Below the pieces are notes generated by a model. It worked only from the letters and a program-made list of their open reading frames with translations, was not told where the DNA came from and made no database searches. Source: Halomonas fontilapidosi (lineage in GTDB: Bacteria; Pseudomonadota; Gammaproteobacteria; Pseudomonadales; Halomonadaceae). Taken from it: DNA of 64,000 nucleotides. The stretch covers positions 1 to 64,000 of the forward strand of contig NZ_JACHXQ010000004.1 in assembly GCF_014192285.1 (NCBI RefSeq), in the 5' to 3' direction. Shown one piece after another: positions 43,227 to 52,815 of this stretch. The position numbers and the translations under genes were made by a program. Each line of letters opens with the position of its first letter. Position 1 is the first letter of the stretch.

Positions 43227-44513
43227 TCAGCCCTCTACGACCTTCAGCTGCGGGGCGGTATGGCCGAGGTTCTCGAGCAGGCTCTCGCTGTACCAGTCGA
43301 TGAAGTCGATCACGCCGAATTCGTAGGTCTCCGAGTAGGGGCCGGGCTCGTAGCCCCGGGAGTTGATGCCGCGCTGGTTCTCCTCCGCCAGGCGACGGTC
43401 CTGCTCATTGGTGGCATCCCAGACGCGGCGCAGATGGGTCGGGTCGTAATCGACGCCCTCCACGGCATCCTTGTGGACCAGCCACTTGGTGGTCACCACC
43501 GTCTGCTGGGGCCCTAGCGGCATTACCCGAAACACCACGGCGTGATCGCCCATGAAGTGATTCCAGGAGTTGGGCAGGTGCAGGATGCGCAGGGCCCCGA
43601 GATCAGCGCTGGGAATCCGGCCCATCAGCTTGCGGCATCCCGGCTGGCCATCGATGGTCATCGAGACGGTGCCCTCCAGCAGCGGCGTGCGGGTCAGGCG
43701 GTTGCGCTTGCCCAGACGCTTCAGCTGCCAGGGCACGCCCATTCCCTCCCACTGCTGCTGCTTGCGCGCCACCAGCGCCTTATAGGCCGGGGAGGCGCGC
43801 GGGTCATCGCTGTCGTCGAATTCCTGCAATGAGTTGAGCAGCTCCGGATGGGCGCCGTTGCAGTGGTAGCACTCGCGGTTGTTCTCGATCACCAGCTTCC
43901 AGTTGGCCTGCTCGACGATGCTCGACTCCACCGCCACCTTGACATTCTCCATGTCGTAGGGGGCGAGGTAGTGCTCTAGGCTGTCGAGGAAGTCGTCGAT
44001 GGCCGGGGGCGCCTCGGCCAGGCTGACGAAGAGATAGCCTCCGGCGCTGCGCACGTTCACCGGCTTGAGCCCGTAGGCATCGAGATCGAAGTTCGTCCCC
44101 ATGTCGCTGCCGGCGAACAGCAGCCTGCCGTCCAGTTCGTACGTCCACTGGTGGTAGGGACAGACCAGCTTGGCCACCTTGCCCTTGTCGCTGACGCACA
44201 GCCGCGAGCCGCGATGCCGGCACACGTTATGGAAGGCATGGATGCTGCCCTTGTCGCCCCGCACGATGACCACCGGGTTGTCGCCCACCTCCAGGGTCAT
44301 GAAGTTGCCCTTGGCGGGAATCTCGCAGGTCATGCCGGCGAACAGCCACTCCTTCTCGAAGATCTCCTGCATGTCCAGGGCGAACAGTCGGGCATCGTTA
44401 TAGAAAGGCTGCGGCAGCGAGAAGTGTCGACGGCGTTGGGTCAGCAGCTCGGCGGTGGCTTCGCGTGCCAATGCCAGTGGGTCATCCAGGCGGGCGGGAG
44501 ACATGGGGTCCAT
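43227..44513 (-). CDS. gbcA: Glycine betaine demethylase, Rieske oxygenase subunit GbcA
   Basis: A 428-aa ring-hydroxylating-type oxygenase that demethylates glycine betaine to dimethylglycine and formaldehyde. The Rieske centre is in CRHRGSRLC and CPYHQWTYELDG. The mononuclear iron site lies in ENNRECYHCNGAHPELLNS. The HFMGDHAVVFRVMPLGPQ stretch and length match Pseudomonas GbcA; the plant choline monooxygenase family is the nearest alternative. It is divergent from its reductase gbcB, sharing a 329-bp control region. The start is MDPMSPARL, with AGAGGA upstream; MSPARL three codons later is also possible. Confidence 0.92.
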   Translation of the reverse strand: MDPMSPARLDDPLALAREATAELLTQRRRHFSLPQPFYNDARLFALDMQEIFEKEWLFAGMTCEIPAKGNFMTLEVGDNPVVIVRGDKGSIHAFHNVCRHRGSRLCVSDKGKVAKLVCPYHQWTYELDGRLLFAGSDMGTNFDLDAYGLKPVNVRSAGGYLFVSLAEAPPAIDDFLDSLEHYLAPYDMENVKVAVESSIVEQANWKLVIENNRECYHCNGAHPELLNSLQEFDDSDDPRASPAYKALVARKQQQWEGMGVPWQLKRLGKRNRLTRTPLLEGTVSMTIDGQPGCRKLMGRIPSADLGALRILHLPNSWNHFMGDHAVVFRVMPLGPQQTVVTTKWLVHKDAVEGVDYDPTHLRRVWDATNEQDRRLAEENQRGINSRGYEPGPYSETYEFGVIDFIDWYSESLLENLGHTAPQLKVVEG

Positions 44514-44842
44514 GGCGATACATCCTCTTGCTGGGCCGCTCGAGCGGCCTCGGGGTTGTTAAGGGAAATCCGGGATCCTGTCGATGGCCGCTCACGGGCA
44601 ATGGCGGTAGCGGGTTGCGGCGAGTGTGGATCAGCGTCCGGGGGGGCGGTTGTCTGGCCGCGACGCCCGGTGATGCGGCAGCGACGCGACGCTCATCAAT
44701 AGACACCCGGGTCGGAGGCCACGGGCATGTCCGTGTCGCTGGCAGGCAAGTCGAGGCGCATCAGCCTGCGCAGAATGCGCTCAACGGCAGGCGGCAGTAC
44801 CGCTGCCGGAGGCCTTCATGCTGCAGCCCGGGCGATACGATA
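44514..44842. promoter_or_regulatory. gbcA-gbcB divergent control region with 21-bp-spaced repeats
   Basis: TCTGGCCGCGACGC (44653-44666) and TGCGGCAGCGACGC (44674-44687) are direct repeats offset by exactly 21 bp, identical at 11 of 14 bases. Two helical turns is the usual spacing for AraC-family activators such as GbdR. A third CGCGAC follows at once. No other gene is seen in the gap. Confidence 0.45.
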
Positions 44843-45949
44843 ATGACAATGAGCTTTCTCAATCCCGTCACAACCCAGACCTGGACCAACGGCCGTCACC
44901 TGGTGCGCTGCGTCAAGGTGATCCAGGAAACCTGGGATACCCGCACTTTCTGCTTCATGGCCGAGCAGCCGGTGATGTTCTTCTTCAAGCCCGGGCAGTT
45001 CGTGACGCTGGAGCTGGAGATCGATGGCCAGCAGGTGATGCGCTCCTACACCATCTCCAGCTCGCCGTCCGTGCCCTACAGCTTCTCGATCACCGTCAAG
45101 CGCATTCCCGGTGGCATGGTCTCTAACTGGCTGCACGAGAACCTGGGCGTCAATGACGAACTGGCGGTGCATGGGCCAGTCGGCAACTTCAACGTCATCG
45201 ACTACCCCGCCGACAAGGTGTTGATGCTGTCCGGCGGCGTCGGGATCACGCCGCTGATGTCGATGGCGCGTTGGTTCTTCGACACCAACGCGGCCGTGGA
45301 CCTGCAGTTCGTGCACAGCGCGCGGACGCCGCGCGACATCATCTTCCATCGTGAACTCGAGCACATCTTCTCGCGGATTCCCGAATTCGGGCTGCATATC
45401 GTCTGCGAGCGCAGCGACCAGCTGGGCGACGCCTGGGCCGGTTTTCGCGGCTACCTCGGCCTGCCGATGCTCGAACTCATGGTGCCGGACCTGATGGAGC
45501 GCGAGATCTTCTGCTGTGGCCCCACGCCCTACATGGCCGCCATCAAGCAGCTGCTTCGGGGCAAGGGCTTCGACATGAGCCACTACCACGAGGAGTCGTT
45601 CGGCGCCACGCCGTTGGCGGTTCAGGAGACGGTGATCGAACACGTCGAGCAGGCCGAGGCCGAGGCCGAGGAACTCGATGTCGCCGACATGATCAGCGTC
45701 GAGTTCCGCCAGTCCGGCAAGAGCGTGCGCATTCAGCCGGGCGACACGGTGCATACCGCGGCGGCCAAGCTGGGCCTGCACATTCCCAAGGCCTGCGGCA
45801 TGGGGATCTGCGGCACCTGCCGGGTGCCGCTGACCGCCGGCCAGGTCGATATGGATCATAACGGCGGCATCACCGATGACGACGTGGCCGAGGGCTACAT
45901 CCTCTCCTGCTGCAGCAAGCCGCTGGGTGATGTGGTGGTGGAATATTGA
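44843..45949 (+). CDS. gbcB: Glycine betaine demethylase, reductase subunit GbcB
   Basis: A 368-aa ferredoxin-NAD reductase that feeds electrons to GbcA. The FAD domain shows RSYTISSSPS, the NAD domain VLMLSGGVGITPLMSMARWF and EIFCCGPTPYM, and the C-terminal plant-type [2Fe-2S] domain has ACGMGICGTCRVPLTAG and SCCSKPLG. Between them is an acidic linker EQAEAEAEELDVADM. The N-terminus MTMSFLNPVTTQTW matches GbcB-type proteins. The ribosome site is weak, so the second ATG at 44849 is possible. Confidence 0.9.
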   Translation: MTMSFLNPVTTQTWTNGRHLVRCVKVIQETWDTRTFCFMAEQPVMFFFKPGQFVTLELEIDGQQVMRSYTISSSPSVPYSFSITVKRIPGGMVSNWLHENLGVNDELAVHGPVGNFNVIDYPADKVLMLSGGVGITPLMSMARWFFDTNAAVDLQFVHSARTPRDIIFHRELEHIFSRIPEFGLHIVCERSDQLGDAWAGFRGYLGLPMLELMVPDLMEREIFCCGPTPYMAAIKQLLRGKGFDMSHYHEESFGATPLAVQETVIEHVEQAEAEAEELDVADMISVEFRQSGKSVRIQPGDTVHTAAAKLGLHIPKACGMGICGTCRVPLTAGQVDMDHNGGITDDDVAEGYILSCCSKPLGDVVVEY

Positions 45950-45961
45950 CCGCGCCGTGCT

Positions 45962-45983
45962 CCGCCGGCGCGTCATCCGGCGG
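45962..45983. terminator. Hairpin after gbcB
   Basis: CCGCCGG/CCGGCGG form a 7-bp GC stem 13 bp after the gbcB stop codon, without a T run. It may end the gbcB message before glyA. Confidence 0.35.
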
Positions 45984-46097
45984 CGCTTCACCTCCATGGC
46001 GGATCGCTGTCTCGCGCAATGACGGCGGTGTCGTTTCCAGAATACCTCGCGCGTCGCTTTCTCTTAACGTAACGAAGCCAACCACCAGGGTGATGTC

Positions 46098-47402
46098 ATG
46101 AACGCCAACAACCTTACAACGACCGACCCGCAGATCGCCGCCGCCATCGCCGACGAGGTGGCTCGCCAGGAAGCGCACATCGAGCTGATCGCCTCGGAGA
46201 ACTACGCCAGCCCCCAGGTCATGGAAGCCCAGGGCACCCAGCTGACCAACAAGTATGCCGAGGGTTACCCCGGCAAGCGCTACTACGGCGGCTGCGAGCA
46301 CGTCGACGTGGTCGAGCAGCTGGCCATCGATCGGGCCTGTGACCTGTTCGGCGCCGACTACGCCAACGTTCAGCCGCACTCCGGCGCCCAGGCCAATGCG
46401 GCGGCCTTCATGGCGCTTGTCTCGCCGGGCGATACGGTGCTGGGCATGAGCCTGGCCCACGGCGGCCACCTGACCCACGGCGCCGCCCCCAATTTCTCCG
46501 GCAAGTACTACAAGGCGGTGCAGTACGGACTGAACGCGGAAACCGGCGAAATCGACTACGCCGAGGTCGAGCGCCTGGCCCACGAGCACCAGCCCAAGCT
46601 GATCATCGCCGGTTTCTCGGCCTACTCGCGCGTTATCAACTGGCGTCGCTTCCGCGATATCGCCGACGCCGTTGGCGCCTGGCTGCTGGTGGACATGGCC
46701 CACGTCGCCGGACTGGTCGCTGCCGGCCACTATCCCAGCCCGCTGCCCCATGCCCACGTGGTGACCACCACCACTCACAAGACCCTGCGCGGTCCGCGCG
46801 GCGGCCTGATCATCTCCGCCAGCGGCGACGAGGCCCTCTACAAGAAGCTCAACGGCGCGGTCTTTCCGGGTCAGCAGGGCGGCCCGCTGATGCACGTCAT
46901 CGCCGCCAAGGCTGTGGCGTTTCGCGAGGCCATGAGTCAGGACTTCGTGCGCTATCAGCGGCAGGTGATCGACAACGCGCGGCGCATGGCGAACGTCTTC
47001 ATCGAGCGCGGCTTCGATGTGGTCTCCGGCGGAACCGACGACCATCTCTTTCTGGTCTCGCTGATCCGCCAGGGCGTCACCGGCAAGGACGCGGATGCCG
47101 CGCTGGGCCGGGCGCATATCACGGTCAACAAGAATGCCGTGCCCAATGACCCCCAGAGCCCCTTCGTGACCTCGGGACTGCGGATTGGCACCCCGGCCGT
47201 CACCACCCGCGGCTTCGGTGAGGAAGAGTGCGAAGCGCTGGCCGGCTGGATCTGCGACATCCTCGACGCCTTGGCGGCCGGTCGTGACAGCGCCGCCGTG
47301 GAAGCCGAGGTGAAGGCCAAGGTCGCCGAGGTGTGTGCGCGTCATCCGGTCTATGGATCGGCCATCGCCGACGTCGAGACTGGCGTCGAAACCATCGCTT
47401 GA
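46098..47402 (+). CDS. glyA: Serine hydroxymethyltransferase
   Basis: A 434-aa PLP enzyme that joins glycine and 5,10-methylene-THF to make serine. Seen: [52 protein letters not shown], the PLP lysine in [14 protein letters not shown], and [17 protein letters not shown]. It heads the sox operon and probably is the catabolic copy (glyA1-type), which uses both the glycine and the methylene-THF made by sarcosine oxidase. A second, housekeeping copy likely exists elsewhere. It is 47 bp upstream of soxB. Confidence 0.94.
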   Translation: MNANNLTTTDPQIAAAIADEVARQEAHIELIASENYASPQVMEAQGTQLTNKYAEGYPGKRYYGGCEHVDVVEQLAIDRACDLFGADYANVQPHSGAQANAAAFMALVSPGDTVLGMSLAHGGHLTHGAAPNFSGKYYKAVQYGLNAETGEIDYAEVERLAHEHQPKLIIAGFSAYSRVINWRRFRDIADAVGAWLLVDMAHVAGLVAAGHYPSPLPHAHVVTTTTHKTLRGPRGGLIISASGDEALYKKLNGAVFPGQQGGPLMHVIAAKAVAFREAMSQDFVRYQRQVIDNARRMANVFIERGFDVVSGGTDDHLFLVSLIRQGVTGKDADAALGRAHITVNKNAVPNDPQSPFVTSGLRIGTPAVTTRGFGEEECEALAGWICDILDALAAGRDSAAVEAEVKAKVAEVCARHPVYGSAIADVETGVETIA

Positions 47403-47449
47403 ACCGGCCGCCGGGCACGGCCCGGCGATGCCGAGCTGAGGAGACCCCT

Positions 47450-48700
47450 ATGCAACGTTATTCAGGCTTCGGGCTGGTCAAGCACGCGCTGAGCCATCAT
47501 GAGAACTGGCAGCGTCAGTGGCGCAACCCCGTGCCCAAGAAACAGTACGACGTGATCATCGTCGGCGGCGGCGGCCATGGCCTGGCCACCGCCTACTATC
47601 TGGCCAAGGAGTTCGGCGTCAAGAACGTGGCAGTGATCGAGAAGGGCTGGCTGGGCGGGGGCAATACCGCCCGCAACACCACCATCGTGCGTTCCAACTA
47701 CCTGTGGGACGAGGCCGCCGCCCTCTATGAGCACTCCATGAAGCTGTGGGAGGGCCTCTCCCAGGACCTGAACTACAACGTCATGTTCTCCCAGCGCGGC
47801 GTGCTGAACCTGGGCCACACCCTGCAGGACATGCGGGATATCCAGCGTCGGGTCAACGCCAACCGCCTCAATGGCATCGACGGGGAAGTGCTGGACGCCA
47901 AGGGCGTTCAGGCCCTGGTGCCGATCATGGACTGCTCCAAGAACGCTCGCTATCCGGTGCTCGGTGCCTCCTGGCAGCCCCGCGCCGGGGTGGCGCGTCA
48001 CGATGCCGTCGCCTGGGGATTCGCCCGAGCGGCCGACGCCCATGGCGTGGATATCCTCCAGCAGACCGAGGTCACCGGCTTCAAGATCCGCGATGGCCAG
48101 ATCCACGGGGTGCATACCAACCGGGGTGACATCGAGGCCAAGACGGTAGGCTGCGTGACCGCCGGCAACTCCGGCGTGCTGGCCAAGATGGCCGGTATCA
48201 AGCTGCCGCTGGAATCGCATCCCCTCCAGGCGCTGGTCTCCGAACCGATCAAGCCGGTGCTCGACACCGTGGTGATGTCCAACCATGTACACGGCTACAT
48301 CAGCCAGTCCGACAAGGGCGACCTGGTGATCGGCGCCGGGATCGACGGCTATAACGGCTACGGTCAACGCGGCAGCTACCCCACCATCGAGCACACGCTG
48401 CAGGCCATCGTCGAGATGTTCCCGATCTTCTCGCGGGTGCGCATGAATCGCCAGTGGGGCGGGATCGTCGATACCTGTCCGGATGCCTGCCCGATTCTCT
48501 CCAAGACCCGGGTCAAGGGACTCTATTTCAACTGCGGCTGGGGAACCGGCGGCTTCAAGGCCACGCCGGGGTCGGGGCATGTCTTCGCGGCCAGCCTTGC
48601 CAAGGGTGAGATGCACTCGATTGCCGCGCCGTTTTCCATCGACCGCTTCCATACCGGGGCGCTGGTCGATGAGCACGGTGCCGCCGGCGTGGCCCACTAA
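47450..48700 (+). CDS. soxB: Sarcosine oxidase beta subunit
   Basis: A 416-aa flavoprotein of the heterotetrameric sarcosine oxidase. The FAD fold is [23 protein letters not shown]; the family pattern includes [41 protein letters not shown] and [20 protein letters not shown]. The known enzyme oxidises sarcosine to glycine with 5,10-methylene-THF and H2O2. The ATG follows GAGGAGACC. It is the first of soxBDAG, all tightly spaced or overlapping. Confidence 0.93.
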   Translation: MQRYSGFGLVKHALSHHENWQRQWRNPVPKKQYDVIIVGGGGHGLATAYYLAKEFGVKNVAVIEKGWLGGGNTARNTTIVRSNYLWDEAAALYEHSMKLWEGLSQDLNYNVMFSQRGVLNLGHTLQDMRDIQRRVNANRLNGIDGEVLDAKGVQALVPIMDCSKNARYPVLGASWQPRAGVARHDAVAWGFARAADAHGVDILQQTEVTGFKIRDGQIHGVHTNRGDIEAKTVGCVTAGNSGVLAKMAGIKLPLESHPLQALVSEPIKPVLDTVVMSNHVHGYISQSDKGDLVIGAGIDGYNGYGQRGSYPTIEHTLQAIVEMFPIFSRVRMNRQWGGIVDTCPDACPILSKTRVKGLYFNCGWGTGGFKATPGSGHVFAASLAKGEMHSIAAPFSIDRFHTGALVDEHGAAGVAH

Positions 48701-48712
48701 GGAGATTTCGCC

Positions 48713-49069
48713 ATGTTCAATATCCACTGTCCCTACTGCGGCGAGCTCCGAGAAGAGGAGGAATTTCATCCCAAGGGTCAGGCGCATATCGCCCGCCCGG
48801 CGGACCCCGCCGCCTGCACCGACGAGGAGTGGGGCGACTACCTGTTCTTCCGTGACAACCCGCGCGGCATCCACCATGAGCTGTGGGTTCACGCCGTGGG
48901 CTGTCGCAAGTTCTTCAACATCACACGGCATACCGTGAGTTACGAGATCCTCGAGACCTACAAGATGGGCGAGCAGCCGTCATTCACCGCCGAGTATCCC
49001 CAGGGCGGCAGCGACGCAGCGGCGATGCACCCGGCACAGGTCGCGCAACAGGCAGGAGTCCACGCATGA
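48713..49069 (+). CDS. soxD: Sarcosine oxidase delta subunit
   Basis: A 118-aa delta subunit. The N-terminal CPYCGELREEEEFHPKGQA is the zinc-binding pattern of SoxD, followed by RDNPRGIHHELWVHAVGCRKFFNITR. It overlaps soxA by four bases (ATGA). Confidence 0.92.
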   Translation: MFNIHCPYCGELREEEEFHPKGQAHIARPADPAACTDEEWGDYLFFRDNPRGIHHELWVHAVGCRKFFNITRHTVSYEILETYKMGEQPSFTAEYPQGGSDAAAMHPAQVAQQAGVHA

Positions 49070-52000
49070 GCCAACCCAATCGCCTCAGCCAGGGCGGACG
49101 CATCGACCGTTCCCGCAAGCTGCACTTCACCTTCAACGGCAAGCGCTATCAGGGCCATGCCGGTGACACCCTGGCCGCTGCGCTGCTGGCCAACGGCGTG
49201 GATATCGTCAACCGCAGCTTCAAGTACTCCCGCCCGCGCGGCATCGTGGCCGCCGGTGCCGAGGAGCCCAATGCCGTGGTCCAGCTCGGCAGCAGTGAAG
49301 CGGGGCAGGTGCCCAACGTGCGTGCCACCCAGCAGGCACTGTTCGATGGCCTGGTGGCGCGCAGTACCAACGGCTGGCCGAATGTCCAGCGTGACATGAT
49401 GAGCCTGGTCGGCAAGCTGGGCGGCCAGTTCATGCCGCCCGGGTTCTACTACAAGACCTTCATGGCGCCGGCGTCGCTGTGGATGACCTACGAGAAGTTC
49501 ATTCGCAAGGGAGCGGGCCTGGGGCGCAGCCCCACGGAGCAGGATCCGGACATCTACGATCATCTGCATCAGCACTGCGATGTGCTGGTAATCGGCGCCG
49601 GTCCTGCGGGATTGGCGGCCACGCTGGCCGCGGCACGCAGCGGCGCTCGGGTGATCCTCTGCGACGAGCAGGAGGAGATGGGCGGCTCGCTGCTGGATGC
49701 GCGTGAGCGCCTCGACGGCAAGCCGGCGTCTCAGTGGGTGGCAGAAGCTCTCGCCACGCTGGCCGGTATGGAGAACGTGACCCTGCTGCCGCGCACCACG
49801 GCCAACGGCTACCACGATCACCACTTCGTGACGCTGCATGAACGGCGCACCGAGCACCTCGGCGAGACGGCCCCGCTGCGCGATGGTCATCGTCAGGTAC
49901 GTTCACGCATGCACCGCGTGCGGGCTGGCCGGGTGGTACTGGCGACGGGAACCCATGAGCGTCCGCTGGTCTATGCCAACAATGACGTGCCGGGCAACCT
50001 GGTGGCCGGCGCGGTGTCGACCTATGTCCGCCGCTACGGAGTTGTGCCCGGCCAGCGACTGGTGCTCTCCACCAGCAACGATCACGCCTACCGTGCCGCC
50101 CTGGACTGGCTGGAGAGCGGGCGCGAGGTGGTGGCCATCGCCGATGCGCGCGCCAACCCCGACGGCGAACTGGTCGAGCAGGCCCGAGCCCAGGGTATTC
50201 GCATCATGACCGGCAGCGCGGTGGTCGAGGCCAAGGGTGACACGCGAGTCACTGGTGCGCGGGTGGCGAAGGTCGATCTGGACGGTTTTCGGGTCGTCGG
50301 AAAGGCCGAGACCCTCGACTGTGACACCATTGCCAGTTCCGGCGGCTATAGCCCGGTCATCCACCTGGCCTCCCACACAGGGGGGCGGCCGACCTGGCGC
50401 GATGACCTGCTGGCCTTCGTTCCGACCCTGGTAAAGGGCGTGAGCGCGGCCGGCGGTGCCCACGGCATCTATGCCACCGCCGAGGTGCTGGCGGACGGTC
50501 AGCACGCGGGCGGCCAGGCGGCCAGCGAGCTCGGCTTCCAGGCGGTCTCGATCGAGCTGCCGAAGGTCGCCGCGCGTCGCGATGGCCCTGCCTGCGCGCT
50601 CTATCAGGTTCCCCACGAGAAGCCGACGCTGCGGGCCCCCAAGCAGTTTGTCGACCTGCAGAACGACGTCACCGCGGCGGGGATCGAACTGGCCACGCGC
50701 GAGGGGTTCGAGTCCATCGAGCACGTCAAGCGCTACACAGCCATGGGCTTCGGCACCGACCAGGGCAAGCTCGGCAACATCAATGGCATGGCCATTGCCG
50801 CGCGCTGCCTGAACAAGTCGATTCCGGAAGTGGGCACCACGGTGTTCCGCCCCAACTACACCCCGGTGACCTTCGGCGCCATCGTCGGCCGTCACTGTCG
50901 GGAACTGTTCGACCCCGAGCGCTACACCGCCATGCATCAGTGGCACGTGGAGCACGGCGCCGAGTTCGAGGACGTGGGCCAGTGGAAGCGGCCCTGGTAC
51001 TTTCCACAAGTACGCGCGGATGCCGTCAACGGCGAACTCGAGAGTATGGCGGAGGCGGTGGCCCGCGAGTGCCGTGCCGTGCGTGAGGCGATCGGCATCC
51101 TCGATGCCTCGACGCTGGGCAAGATCGATATCCAGGGCCCCGACGCCCGTGAGTTCCTGGGGCGGGTCTACACCAACAAGTGGGCCAAGCTGGCCCCCGG
51201 TCGTGTGCGCTATGGCCTGATGTGCAAGGACGACGGCATGGTGTTCGATGACGGCACCACCAGCTGCCTGGGCGAGAACCACTTCCTGATGACCACCACC
51301 ACCGGCGGCGCGGCCGGCGTGCTGGAGTGGCTGGAGCTTTGGCATCAGACCGAGTGGCCCGAGCTGCAGGTCTATTTCACATCGGTGACCGACCACTGGG
51401 CGACCATGACCATCACCGGGCCCGAGGCCCGCAAGCTGCTGGCCGAGCTCACCGACATCGACCTGGACCGCGAGGCCTTCCAGTTCATGGACTGGCGCGA
51501 GGGCAAGGTGGCCGACGTCCCCGCCCGCGTGTTCCGCATCTCGTTTACCGGCGAGCTCGCCTACGAGATCAACGTCCAGGCCAACTATGCCCAGCACGTA
51601 TGGGATGCGCTGTTCGCCCATGGCGAGAAATACGGCCTGACGCCCTACGGCACGGAAACGATGCATGTGCTTCGCGCGGAAAAGGGCTTCATCATCGCCG
51701 GCCAGGAGACCGATGGCTCGGTGACGCCGGAAGACCTCGGCATGCAGTGGTGCGTGGGCTACGACAAGCCGTTTTCCTGGATCGGCCAGCGAGCGCTGAC
51801 GCGCGAGGACACGAAACGCGAAGGTCGCAAGCAGCTGGTGGGCCTCAAGCCCAAGGATGCCAAGGTGGTGCTGGAGGAGGGGGCGCAGATCGTCCTTGAT
51901 CCGACGCATGCGATTCCCATGCCGATGGTGGGCCACGTGACCTCGAGCTATTACAGCCCGACCCTGGATTCAGGCTTTGCCCTGGCCGTGATCAAGGGCG

Positions 52001-52116
52001 GTCAACAGCGCATGGGCGAAACCGTTTATCTGCCCATGGCCGATGGTCAGACCCACGAAGCCGAAATTGTCAGCCCGATCTTCGTCGATCCCAAGGGAGA
52101 GCGTCAGAATGTCTAA
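49066..52116 (+). CDS. soxA: Sarcosine oxidase alpha subunit
   Basis: A 1016-aa alpha subunit. In order: an N-terminal ferredoxin-like domain (SRKLHFTFNGKRYQGHAGDT, NRSFKYSRPRGIV), a dinucleotide-binding domain (VLVIGAGPAGLAATLAAARSG), and a C-terminal GcvT-type folate-binding domain (GILDASTLGKIDIQGPDA, SFTGELAYEINVQANYA, PYGTETMHVLRAEKGF). The alpha subunit binds NAD and the folate that takes the methyl carbon. It starts in the soxD stop and overlaps soxG by 8 nt. Confidence 0.94.
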   Translation: MSQPNRLSQGGRIDRSRKLHFTFNGKRYQGHAGDTLAAALLANGVDIVNRSFKYSRPRGIVAAGAEEPNAVVQLGSSEAGQVPNVRATQQALFDGLVARSTNGWPNVQRDMMSLVGKLGGQFMPPGFYYKTFMAPASLWMTYEKFIRKGAGLGRSPTEQDPDIYDHLHQHCDVLVIGAGPAGLAATLAAARSGARVILCDEQEEMGGSLLDARERLDGKPASQWVAEALATLAGMENVTLLPRTTANGYHDHHFVTLHERRTEHLGETAPLRDGHRQVRSRMHRVRAGRVVLATGTHERPLVYANNDVPGNLVAGAVSTYVRRYGVVPGQRLVLSTSNDHAYRAALDWLESGREVVAIADARANPDGELVEQARAQGIRIMTGSAVVEAKGDTRVTGARVAKVDLDGFRVVGKAETLDCDTIASSGGYSPVIHLASHTGGRPTWRDDLLAFVPTLVKGVSAAGGAHGIYATAEVLADGQHAGGQAASELGFQAVSIELPKVAARRDGPACALYQVPHEKPTLRAPKQFVDLQNDVTAAGIELATREGFESIEHVKRYTAMGFGTDQGKLGNINGMAIAARCLNKSIPEVGTTVFRPNYTPVTFGAIVGRHCRELFDPERYTAMHQWHVEHGAEFEDVGQWKRPWYFPQVRADAVNGELESMAEAVARECRAVREAIGILDASTLGKIDIQGPDAREFLGRVYTNKWAKLAPGRVRYGLMCKDDGMVFDDGTTSCLGENHFLMTTTTGGAAGVLEWLELWHQTEWPELQVYFTSVTDHWATMTITGPEARKLLAELTDIDLDREAFQFMDWREGKVADVPARVFRISFTGELAYEINVQANYAQHVWDALFAHGEKYGLTPYGTETMHVLRAEKGFIIAGQETDGSVTPEDLGMQWCVGYDKPFSWIGQRALTREDTKREGRKQLVGLKPKDAKVVLEEGAQIVLDPTHAIPMPMVGHVTSSYYSPTLDSGFALAVIKGGQQRMGETVYLPMADGQTHEAEIVSPIFVDPKGERQNV

Positions 52117-52744
52117 CGTCGCCATCTTCGATACTCGCACCGATGCCAAGATTCCCCTGGAATCGCCGCTGGCTTACGCCTATCGACGCTTCGGGGCGCC
52201 GGCCGCCACGGCCAGAAGTCGCGTGACGCTGCGCGAGCGGCCGTTTCTGGGCCACCTGATCCTGCGCGGCGGCGCCATCGTCCTCGACGAGGCGGTTCGC
52301 GAGGTGCTGGGTATCTCGCTGCCCGGTGAGCCGCAGGGCCTTGTCCTTGATGCCGAGGGCGAGCGTTCCATCCAGTGGCTCTCTCCCGATGAGTGGCTGG
52401 TGATCGTGCCCGGTGGCGAGGAGTTCACGCTGGAGAACCGGTTGCGGGAGGCCCTGGCCGGTGCCCACTTCGCCATCAGCAACGTCAGCGGCGGCCAGAC
52501 CCTGGTCGAGCTGGAAGGCGAGGCCGCCCGCGAGCTGCTGATGAAGTCGGTGATCTACGATGTGCATCCCAGCCATTTCCCGGTCGGCAAGGGCGTCACC
52601 ACGGTCTTTGCCAAGACCACGGTGATCCTGCGCCGCCCCTCCGACGCTCGCTGGGAGCTGGTCGTACGCCGCAGCTTCGCAGATTACACCTATCGCTGGC
52701 TGCTGGACGCCGGTGAAGCGCACGACATCGGCGTCGAGCGCTGA
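52109..52744 (+). CDS. soxG: Sarcosine oxidase gamma subunit
   Basis: A 211-aa gamma subunit with the GcvT-related pattern IQWLSPDEWLVIVPGGEE, ISNVSGGQTLVELEGEAARELLMKS, DVHPSHFPVGKG and RRSFADYTYRWLLDAG. It overlaps soxA by 8 nt and closes the oxidase operon; a hairpin separates it from purU. Confidence 0.9.
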   Translation: MSNVAIFDTRTDAKIPLESPLAYAYRRFGAPAATARSRVTLRERPFLGHLILRGGAIVLDEAVREVLGISLPGEPQGLVLDAEGERSIQWLSPDEWLVIVPGGEEFTLENRLREALAGAHFAISNVSGGQTLVELEGEAARELLMKSVIYDVHPSHFPVGKGVTTVFAKTTVILRRPSDARWELVVRRSFADYTYRWLLDAGEAHDIGVER

Positions 52745-52771
52745 CCCCCGCCTTTCCTTCCACAGAGTTTA

Positions 52772-52794
52772 CAGGCCGGGGCTCGCCCCGGCCT
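52772..52794 (+). terminator. Hairpin between soxG and purU
   Basis: CAGGCCGGGGC-tc-GCCCCGGCCTG (11-bp stem) is followed by CTTCGT, not a T run. It lies 22 bp before purU, so it may attenuate rather than end the message. Confidence 0.6.
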
Positions 52795-52815
52795 GCTTCG
52801 TCAGGAGACAACCCC

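Noticed and set aside
45950-46097. A glycine riboswitch before glyA-sox
   Set aside because: The 148-bp gap lacks the conserved riboswitch core elements I would expect and is too short for a tandem glycine aptamer.
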